A DNA stretch of 64,000 bases, from assembly GCF_002300165.1 (NCBI RefSeq), contig NZ_MLCE01000016.1, positions 31,232 to 95,231 of the forward strand, read 5' to 3'. This DNA is from Streptomyces sp. Tue6028 (GTDB lineage: Bacteria > Actinomycetota > Actinomycetes > Streptomycetales > Streptomycetaceae). Of this stretch, positions 24,779-31,290 are shown one piece after another (position 1 is the stretch's first letter; each line of letters starts with the position of its first letter). The translations under genes and the position numbers were made by a program. The notes beneath the pieces were generated by a model that did no database searches, was not told the origin of the DNA, and saw only the letters and a list, made by a program, of their open reading frames with translations.

Positions 24779-26374
24779 ATGAAACCTCAGCAGTCGCAGG
24801 TCAGCGTGGTCGTCATCGGGTACAACGACGCCGCCCACGTCGCGGACGCGGTGCGCTCGGCGCTCGCGCAGGGCCCGGCCGTCCACGAGGTGCTCGCCGT
24901 GGACGACTGCTCGACGGACGGCAGCCGGGCCCTGCTCGACGGCCTCGCCGCGGACGAGCCACGCCTGAGGGTGATCGGCCGTACGGCCAACAGCGGCGGC
25001 TGCGGCACCCCGCGCAACGACGGGATCGACGCCGCGACCGCCCCGTACGTGATGTTCCTGGACAGCGACGACGTGCTGCCGCCCGGCGCGGTGGACGCGC
25101 TGCTCTCGGCGGCGGACGGGCAGCACACCGAGGTCGCGGCCGGGCTGTGCGTACGGCGCGAGCTGCCCTCGGGCCGCGAGACCCCCTGGGAGCGCGCCCT
25201 CTACGCGAGGCCCGCCCTCGTCCCCCACCCCGCGCGCCGCGCCCGCCTGGTGCACGACACGCTCTGCGTCAACAAGCTCTACCGCACCGATTTCCTGCAC
25301 GAGCACGGCATCCGCTTCCCCGAGGGCCGCTTCCGCTACGAGGACTTCGTGTTCGGCGCGCGCGTCCTGGCCGCGGGACCGCGCATCGCCCTCGTCCCCG
25401 ACACGGTCTACGTCTGGCACGTACGACGCGACGCCGATCACCTGTCCATCTCCCTCGACCGCGCGGACATCGGCAACTGGCGGGCGCGGACCGAGGCCAA
25501 CCGGGCCGCCCACGAGATCCTCCTCGGCGCGGGCGAGAAGGGGCTGGCGCGGGCCGTGCACGCCAAGTTCCTCGACCACGAACTGCGGATGTACACACGC
25601 GAGCTGGAGCTGCGCGCGCCCGAGTACCGCCGCGCGTGGTGGGGCCTCACGCGCGCGTACCTGGCGACCTTCGACGCGGCCGACCTCACGGTGAACCCGA
25701 CCGCCCCGGGCCGCCTGGTCGCCCGGGTGGTACTGGCCTCCCCCGTCCCCCGCGACCTGCCCCGTCTCACGGAGCTGGCGGCCCGCCCGGCCCGGCTGCT
25801 CCCGCCGTACGCCCGCTCCGGCGACGCCACGCCCGTCTGGTCGGACGACCTGCCCCGCATCACGCTGGACCACTTCCTGGTGCGCCCCGCCCATCTGCTG
25901 CCCGCCGCCGTGGACGCGGAACTGCGGCCGCGCGCGCGTGGCACCCGACTGCGGCTGCGGCTGCACGAGCTGTACGGGCGGCTGGCCGAGGCCGGTCCGG
26001 CCTCGATGGACGTGGAGTTCGTGCACCGGGACGACGGGCGGGTGGGCCTGCGCCGCCAGGTCCTTCTGCGGCCCGACCGGTACGGCGACCTGTGGTCGGC
26101 CGAGACGCCGGTGGACCTGTCCGTGCTCGGCGCGGGCACCTGGGACCTGCGGCTGAGGCTCCGCTTCCGCGACGGCTCCGCCCGGGACGTCACGGCGCAC
26201 GCGGTCGCCGGGCGCGGTCTGCTGCGCCGCCGCGCCGTCCCGGACGCCCGTCACGGCGTACTGCTGGTGCAGCCGTACCGCACGCACTCCGGCGCGCTGG
26301 CGTTGCGCACAGCGCCCGGATGGAGAGGAATGACCGAAGTGGCGCGTCGCCGCCTCCGCCGACTGCTTCACTGA
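24779..26374 (+). CDS. Glycosyltransferase family 2 with C-terminal beta-sandwich-like region
   Basis: A 531-residue enzyme. The N-terminal GT-A domain (about 1-230) has VSVVVIGYNDAAHV, VDDCSTDGSR, the metal motif LDSDDVLPP and the acceptor-side YEDFVFGARV. It should transfer a sugar from a nucleotide donor on the cytoplasmic face. The C-terminal ~170 residues are beta-rich, ending WDLRLRLRFRDGSARDVTAH. The same WD-RLRL signature occurs in the middle of the fourth bifunctional polymerase of this locus, suggesting a shared accessory domain. ATG 24779 is chosen because the conserved fold starts there. galE follows 55 bases later in the same direction. Confidence 0.88.
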   Translation: MKPQQSQVSVVVIGYNDAAHVADAVRSALAQGPAVHEVLAVDDCSTDGSRALLDGLAADEPRLRVIGRTANSGGCGTPRNDGIDAATAPYVMFLDSDDVLPPGAVDALLSAADGQHTEVAAGLCVRRELPSGRETPWERALYARPALVPHPARRARLVHDTLCVNKLYRTDFLHEHGIRFPEGRFRYEDFVFGARVLAAGPRIALVPDTVYVWHVRRDADHLSISLDRADIGNWRARTEANRAAHEILLGAGEKGLARAVHAKFLDHELRMYTRELELRAPEYRRAWWGLTRAYLATFDAADLTVNPTAPGRLVARVVLASPVPRDLPRLTELAARPARLLPPYARSGDATPVWSDDLPRITLDHFLVRPAHLLPAAVDAELRPRARGTRLRLRLHELYGRLAEAGPASMDVEFVHRDDGRVGLRRQVLLRPDRYGDLWSAETPVDLSVLGAGTWDLRLRLRFRDGSARDVTAHAVAGRGLLRRRAVPDARHGVLLVQPYRTHSGALALRTAPGWRGMTEVARRRLRRLLH

Positions 26375-26429
26375 TACGCGACCGAACGACCCGTGCAGCA
26401 CCGGGCTCACTGACGAGGGGACGGCCCAC

Positions 26430-27410
26430 ATGACCTGGCTGATCACCGGCGGCGCCGGCTACATCGGGGCGCACGTCGTCCGCGCCATGCTGGAGGCGGA
26501 CGAGCGGGCGGTGGTCTACGACGACCTGTCGACCGGCATCCCGGAGCGCGTGCCGTCCGACGTGCCGGTGGTGATCGGCTCGACGCTGGACGCCGAGACG
26601 CTGGCGAGGACCATCAGGGAGCACTCCGTCACCGGTGTCGTCCATCTGGCCGCGAAGAAGCAGGTCGGCGAGTCGGTGGACCTCCCCCTGCACTACTACC
26701 GGGAGAACGTCGAGGGTCTGCGCGTCCTGCTGTCCGCCGTGACCGACGCACAGGTCCCCTCCTTCGTCTTCTCGTCCTCGGCCGCCGTGTACGGCATGCC
26801 GGACGTGGACCTGGTGCGCGAGGAGACGCCGTGCGCGCCGATGAGCCCGTACGGCGAGACCAAGCTCGCGGGCGAGTGGCTGGTGCGCGCGACGGGCCGT
26901 GCCACCGGCCTGGCCACGGCCTCCCTGCGGTACTTCAACGTGGCGGGCGCGGCGACACCGGAGCTGGCCGACACGGGCGTCTTCAACCTGATCCCCATGG
27001 TCTTCGAGAAGCTCACGGAGAACGCGCCGCCGCGCATCTTCGGCGACGACTACCCCACCCCCGACGGGACGTGCGTGCGCGACTACATCCATGTGGTCGA
27101 CCTGGCCGAGGCCCACGTGGCCGCGGCCCGCGCCCTCCAGGCGTCCCCCGGCCGCGACATGACCCTCAACATCGGCCGCGGCGAGGGCGTTTCGGTCCGC
27201 GAGATGATCGACCGCATCAACGCCCTCACGGGCTACGACCGCCCACCGGTGACCACCCCCCGCCGGCCCGGCGACCCGGCGCGCGTCGTCGCCTCCGCCG
27301 ACCGCATCGCCATCGAGCTCGGCTGGAAGGCGAAGTACGACGTCCAGGACATGATCACCTCGGCGTGGGCGGGCTGGGTGCGCCTGCACCCGGAGGCCAG
27401 CCGGTCCTGA
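26430..27410 (+). CDS. galE: UDP-glucose 4-epimerase
   Basis: A 326-residue extended short-chain dehydrogenase that interconverts UDP-glucose and UDP-galactose with bound NAD. The Rossmann motif GGAGYIG is at 7-13, the SSS motif at 115-117 and the catalytic Tyr141/Lys145 in YGETK. The nucleotide-sugar side shows YFNVAGA and the C-terminal NIGRGEGVSVREMI typical of GalE. GAGGGGAC lies at good distance from ATG 26430. Within the locus it should supply galactosyl donors for the surface polymer. Streptomyces often has several galE copies; this one looks dedicated to the cluster by position. Confidence 0.93.
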   Translation: MTWLITGGAGYIGAHVVRAMLEADERAVVYDDLSTGIPERVPSDVPVVIGSTLDAETLARTIREHSVTGVVHLAAKKQVGESVDLPLHYYRENVEGLRVLLSAVTDAQVPSFVFSSSAAVYGMPDVDLVREETPCAPMSPYGETKLAGEWLVRATGRATGLATASLRYFNVAGAATPELADTGVFNLIPMVFEKLTENAPPRIFGDDYPTPDGTCVRDYIHVVDLAEAHVAAARALQASPGRDMTLNIGRGEGVSVREMIDRINALTGYDRPPVTTPRRPGDPARVVASADRIAIELGWKAKYDVQDMITSAWAGWVRLHPEASRS

Positions 27411-27476
27411 CCGCGCACGCCGGTCCTGACCGCCCGCACCGGGCCCGGCCGCCAGGGGGGTCCGGCTACGGCGTGA

Positions 27477-28112
27477 TCACAGCGCCTTGAGCGCCGCGGC
27501 CGTGGCGCGGGCCAGGCCGGCCAGGTACCCCTTGGGCAGCTTGGGCCCGCGGACCACCACCGCCCGCCAGTACAGCGGGCCGGACATCAGGTCGAGCGCG
27601 AGTTCCTGGTCGACGTCGGCGCGTACCTCGCCCCGCTCGGCCGCCGCCGCGACGATCCCGCTGGCGACGCTCTGCTGCCCCTCGCGCAGCGCCTTCTGCA
27701 TGGCGTCCGCTATGTCCGGGTTCCGCGCGGCCTCCGCCTGGAGGTCGGGGATGATCTGGCCGGCCACGGGATGGCGCAGGGCGCGCGAGGTGACCTCGTA
27801 CAGCAGCCGCAGATCGCCCTCCAGCGAGCCCGTGTCGGGTGCGGGCAGCCCCTGGACGGCGACGGCCGAGACCAGGTCCAGGACCAGATGGAGCTTGGAG
27901 CGCCAGCGCCGGTACACGGCGGTCTTGCCGACGCCCGCGCGGCGCGCGATGCCCTCGATCGACATCCGGGCGTACCCGACGGCGGCGAGCTCCTCGAAGA
28001 CGGCGGCGCGGATGGCTTCCGTCACGTCCTCTCGGAGGACGGCCGCGCCGGCCGGGGCCCGGCGGCGCGGGGCCTTGGCGGAGGCACTCGCGGTGGCATC
28101 GGCGTTCGTCAT
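27477..28112 (-). CDS. TetR-family transcriptional regulator
   Basis: A 211-residue TetR repressor from ATG 28112. The N-terminal helix-turn-helix is IRAAVFEELAAVGYARMSIEGIARRAGVGKTAVYRRWRSK, and the C-terminal ligand-binding half is of the TetR_C-type seen in many actinobacteria (DLMSGPLYWRAVV). ATG 28112 is chosen because a TATGCT hexamer ends 7 bases before it, giving a leaderless message; an in-frame ATG at 28124 overlaps that hexamer. It is divergent from the TagG/TagH-type exporter, and two matching palindromes lie in the gap. Repression of the exporter and of itself is the likely role. The ligand is unknown. Confidence 0.9.
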   Translation of the reverse strand: MTNADATASASAKAPRRRAPAGAAVLREDVTEAIRAAVFEELAAVGYARMSIEGIARRAGVGKTAVYRRWRSKLHLVLDLVSAVAVQGLPAPDTGSLEGDLRLLYEVTSRALRHPVAGQIIPDLQAEAARNPDIADAMQKALREGQQSVASGIVAAAAERGEVRADVDQELALDLMSGPLYWRAVVVRGPKLPKGYLAGLARATAAALKAL

Positions 28113-28127
28113 GCCGACCAGCATAGG

Positions 28128-28144
28128 CCGTTACGACGAAACGG
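28128..28144. promoter_or_regulatory. Putative TetR operator 1
   Basis: CCGTTACGACGAAACGG is a 17-base palindrome with one mismatched pair, centred on CGACG. It touches the -10 side of the tetR promoter and ends one base before the -35 of the exporter promoter. A second copy lies 48 bases to the right. Confidence 0.65.
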
Positions 28145-28174
28145 TTGCGTTCCGACGTCGCGAAGCCCTACGCT
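28145..28174 (+). promoter_or_regulatory. Vegetative-type promoter of the ABC exporter operon
   Basis: TTGCGT (28145-28150) and TACGCT (28169-28174) are 18 bases apart, a good match to the major Streptomyces promoter class. Transcription would begin near 28181, leaving a leader of about 105 bases. Both flanks are covered by putative TetR operators. Confidence 0.65.
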
Positions 28175-28176
28175 CG

Positions 28177-28192
28177 CGTTGCGACGATACGG
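28177..28192. promoter_or_regulatory. Putative TetR operator 2
   Basis: CGTTGCGACGATACGG matches operator 1 at 14 of 16 positions with the same CGACG centre. It covers the expected transcription start of the exporter operon, so binding would block it. Confidence 0.6.
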
Positions 28193-28285
28193 TCCCGTCC
28201 CGACGTAAGAAGATGGCAAGAACGACGTAAGACACGTCGCGGCGGACCCCTCCCGCACCCCACCCCCCGAGCGAAAGCAGCGGAT

Positions 28286-29206
28286 GTGAGCCAGGTCCTC
28301 GACACGCCGCCCCCGACAGCGACACCGGGCCATCCCTCCGACGACGCCGCGGCGCTCGCCGCCCGGTACGGACTCACCGTCAGCGGCGCCCGCCCGACCC
28401 TGCCCGAGTACATCCGCCAGCTGTGGGCGCGGCGCCACTTCATCACCGCCTTCGCCACCGCCAAGCTGACCGCCCAGTACAGCCAGGCGAAGCTCGGCCA
28501 GGTGTGGCAGGTGATGACCCCGCTGCTGAACGCGGCGGTCTACTACTTCATCTTCGGCGTACTGCTCGGCACCAAGCACGGCGTACCGGACTACATCCCC
28601 TTCCTCGTCACCGGCGTTTTCATCTGGACCTTCACGCAGAGCTCGATCATGGCGGGCACCCGGGCGATCTCCGGCAGCCTCGGCCTGGTCCGCGCCCTGC
28701 ACTTCCCCCGGGCGGCGCTGCCCGTCTCGTACGCCCTCCAGCAGCTCCAGCAGCTGCTCTTCTCGATGGCCGCGCTGGTCGTCATCCTGCTCTGCTTCGG
28801 CGTCCCGCTGAGCTTCTCCTGGCTGCTCGCGGTGCCCGTCCTGGTCCTGCAGTTCACGTTCAATGCGGGCATCGCGATGATCATGGCGCGGATGGGCGCC
28901 AAGACGCCCGACATCGCGCAGCTCATGCCGTTCCTGCTGCGCACCTGGATGTACGTCTCCGGAGTCATGTGGAGCATCGACAAGGTGCTCAGCCACAGCG
29001 ACCTGCCGCACTGGGCGATGGTCCTCCTGGAGAGCAACCCGGCGGCCGTCTACATCGACCTGATGCGCTTCGCCCTGATCGACAGCTTCCACGCGCACCA
29101 ACTGCCGCACCACGTATGGGCGCTGGCCATCGGCTGGGCACTCGTCGCGGGCGCCGGCGGCTTCATCTACTTCTGGAAGGCTGAGGAGACGTACGGCCGT
29201 GGCTGA
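28286..29206 (+). CDS. ABC exporter permease, teichoic acid/O-antigen type (TagG/Wzm-like)
   Basis: A 306-residue ABC-2 type membrane subunit for export of a lipid-linked polymer. After a cytoplasmic N-terminus it has about six helices, beginning LGQVWQVMTPLLNAAVYYFIFGVLLG, and the family segment VYIDLMRFALIDSF near the end. GTG 28286 is the best start: the upstream open frame reads through the operator region and has no ribosome site. Eight bases at its 3' end overlap the ATPase gene. The downstream partner is a TagH/Wzt-like ATPase, and the regulator is the divergent TetR protein. The product most likely moves the assembled polymer to the outer face. Confidence 0.92.
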   Translation: MSQVLDTPPPTATPGHPSDDAAALAARYGLTVSGARPTLPEYIRQLWARRHFITAFATAKLTAQYSQAKLGQVWQVMTPLLNAAVYYFIFGVLLGTKHGVPDYIPFLVTGVFIWTFTQSSIMAGTRAISGSLGLVRALHFPRAALPVSYALQQLQQLLFSMAALVVILLCFGVPLSFSWLLAVPVLVLQFTFNAGIAMIMARMGAKTPDIAQLMPFLLRTWMYVSGVMWSIDKVLSHSDLPHWAMVLLESNPAAVYIDLMRFALIDSFHAHQLPHHVWALAIGWALVAGAGGFIYFWKAEETYGRG

Positions 29207-30029
29207 CACCATCACCCTGACCGAGGACATCCGTCCCCAGGACCCGGCCGCCGCGGACGGGGCCCGCGTACCCACCGTCATCGCCGACCGCGTCGACATC
29301 GTCTACCGCGTCAACGGCACCGGCGCGGGCCGCGGGAGCGCGACCGCCGCGCTCAACCGCATCCTGCGCCGCGAACACGCCGAGAAGGCGGCGGGCGTCC
29401 GCAAGGTGCACGCCGTCAAGAGCGTCTCCTTCACCGCGTACAAAGGCGAGGCCATCGGCCTGATCGGCACCAACGGCTCCGGCAAGTCGACGCTCCTGAA
29501 GGCCGTCGCCGGCCTGCTGCCGGTGGAGAACGGCAGGATCTACACCGACGGCCAGCCCTCGCTGCTCGGCGTCAACGCGGCCCTGATGAACGACCTCACC
29601 GGCGAGCGCAACGTCCATCTCGGCGGTCTCGCGATGGGCATGTCCAAGGAACAGGTCCGCGAGCGCTACCAGGAGATCGTCGACTTCTCCGGCATCAACG
29701 AGAAGGGCGACTTCATCACGCTCCCCATGCGCACGTACTCCTCCGGAATGGCCGCCCGGCTCCGCTTCTCCATCGCGGCCGCCAAGGACCACGACGTCCT
29801 GATGATCGACGAGGCCCTGGCGACCGGCGACCGTTCCTTCCAGAAGCGCTCCGAGGCCCGCATCCGCGAGCTGCGCAAGCACGCGGGCACCGTCTTCCTG
29901 GTCAGCCACAACAACAAGTCGATCCGGGACACCTGCGACCGGGTGCTCTGGCTGGAGCGCGGCGAACTGCGCATGGACGGGCCGACGGAGGACGTCCTCA
30001 AGGAATACGAGAAGTTCACGGGCAAGTAG
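29199..30029 (+). CDS. ABC exporter ATPase, teichoic acid/O-antigen type (TagH/Wzt-like)
   Basis: A 276-residue nucleotide-binding subunit. Walker A is GTNGSGKST, the signature is YSSGMAARLRFSIA in place of LSGGQ (normal for this polysaccharide-export subfamily), and Walker B is VLMIDEALATGD, followed by the switch histidine in FLVSHNNKS. It lacks the C-terminal carbohydrate-binding domain of long Wzt proteins. GTG 29199 overlaps the permease end by 8 bases, so translation is coupled. It powers export by the preceding permease. A hairpin terminator separates it from the convergent GT4 gene. Confidence 0.94.
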   Translation: MADTITLTEDIRPQDPAAADGARVPTVIADRVDIVYRVNGTGAGRGSATAALNRILRREHAEKAAGVRKVHAVKSVSFTAYKGEAIGLIGTNGSGKSTLLKAVAGLLPVENGRIYTDGQPSLLGVNAALMNDLTGERNVHLGGLAMGMSKEQVRERYQEIVDFSGINEKGDFITLPMRTYSSGMAARLRFSIAAAKDHDVLMIDEALATGDRSFQKRSEARIRELRKHAGTVFLVSHNNKSIRDTCDRVLWLERGELRMDGPTEDVLKEYEKFTGK

Positions 30030-30032
30030 GGC

Positions 30033-30075
30033 GGGCGGCGCCCGCGCGGCCCTGAGCACCCGCGCGGGCCCGCCC
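30033..30075. terminator. Bidirectional terminator between ABC exporter and GT4 genes
   Basis: A 10-bp stem (30040-30049 with 30060-30069) extends by six more pairs (30033-30038 with 30070-30075) past a single bulge, with a 10-base loop. It fills the 58-base gap between convergent genes and could serve both. Confidence 0.7.
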
Positions 30076-30087
30076 CACCCCGGCGGC

Positions 30088-31290
30088 TCACCTCTCCAGG
30101 AAGGCGAACAGGTCCTCCCAGCGGCGCACGATCTCCTCCGCCGCGTAGCGCTGGATGTTCACCCGGGCCGCCTCGCCCATCGCGTCCCGCATGCCCTTGT
30201 CGGACATCAGCGTGTCCATCCGGCGCGCGAGTTCGCCGGTGTTGCCGAGAGTGGCGAGCAGACCGTCCTCGCCGTCGCGGATGATCTCGTGCACCCCCGG
30301 CGCGCAGTCGAACGCGGCGCACGGCACCCCCGCCGCCATGGCCTCCATGACCGCCAGCGGGAAGCCCTCGCCACGCGAGGGCAGCACGAAGACGGAGCTG
30401 TCGCGCAGCGCGCCCGGCACATCGCTCGTCGGGCCCATCCAGTCGACGCTGCCGTCGAGACCCAGCGTGGTGCACCGCTCCTGCAGGATCTCCTCGTCCT
30501 CCCCGGTGCCGTAGATCCGCAGCCGCCACCCGGGGTGGTTCGGCGCGACCTCGGCCCAGGCGTCGAGCAGCATGTCGATGCCCTTCTGGTCGTGCAGCCG
30601 GCCGATGCTGACGACGGCCTTCTCGGTGCGCGGGGAGGGCGTCTCGGGCATGAACGGGATCGGGTTCGGCATGAAGGAGGCGTTGTTCATGCCCTGCCGG
30701 ATCCACAGATCGGCGTCCTCCCGGGTGAGCGCCAGCATCCGGTCGACGTTCCGGTAGTGCCGCTGCACCCGCCCGAAGCGGGAGGTCTTCCGGCAGTACG
30801 CGAACGACTCGTGGCTCATGCCGACGACGAGGAGACCGGTCGTGTCGGCGAGCGCCACCCATTCCATGGCCCACACCTGGGTCACGATCACGACGGCGCC
30901 GGGACGCGCGGCCCGGAAGAGCGCGGTCAGCTTGGCCGCCTGCTCCCGCATGCCCTCCGCGCGCGCGGTGCGCCGTCTGCGCTCGGCGACGTTGAGCCGC
31001 CCCTTCAGCCCGCGCATGGGTCCGATCTGGGGCGGATGGACGTCGTACAGCGTGGTGGTGGGGTACGCCGTCTCGCCCAGCTCCTGCGGGACTTCGGAGT
31101 CGGTGATGCCGACGACGTGCACGCGGTGGCCGCGCCCGGTGAACAGACGGGCCATCTGGTGCGTCCAGCTGGTCACCCCGCCCAGCTCGTCGACGCTGTT
31201 GGAGACGATGAAGACGTCCCGCGGACGGCCGCTCGTGCCGGTCGCGACGCTCCCCGCCGGCCGCTCGGTCAGCCACGCCTGGTCGGTCAT
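30088..31290 (-). CDS. Glycosyltransferase family 4 protein
   Basis: A 400-residue GT-B retaining glycosyltransferase. The N-terminal lobe starts RDVFIVSNSVDELGGVTSWTHQMARLF, and the C-terminal donor lobe has VVSIGRLHDQKGIDMLLDAWAEV, LRIYGTGEDEEILQE and PSRGEGFPLAVMEAMAAGVPCAAFD, the E-X7-E type motif. ATG 31290 overlaps the stop of the upstream polymerase (ATGA) and has GGAGG at good spacing, so the two are co-translated. An open frame continues far upstream in this reading frame but overlaps the real polymerase gene. It probably adds a sugar to the polymer made by its neighbour. Confidence 0.92.
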   Translation of the reverse strand: MTDQAWLTERPAGSVATGTSGRPRDVFIVSNSVDELGGVTSWTHQMARLFTGRGHRVHVVGITDSEVPQELGETAYPTTTLYDVHPPQIGPMRGLKGRLNVAERRRRTARAEGMREQAAKLTALFRAARPGAVVIVTQVWAMEWVALADTTGLLVVGMSHESFAYCRKTSRFGRVQRHYRNVDRMLALTREDADLWIRQGMNNASFMPNPIPFMPETPSPRTEKAVVSIGRLHDQKGIDMLLDAWAEVAPNHPGWRLRIYGTGEDEEILQERCTTLGLDGSVDWMGPTSDVPGALRDSSVFVLPSRGEGFPLAVMEAMAAGVPCAAFDCAPGVHEIIRDGEDGLLATLGNTGELARRMDTLMSDKGMRDAMGEAARVNIQRYAAEEIVRRWEDLFAFLER

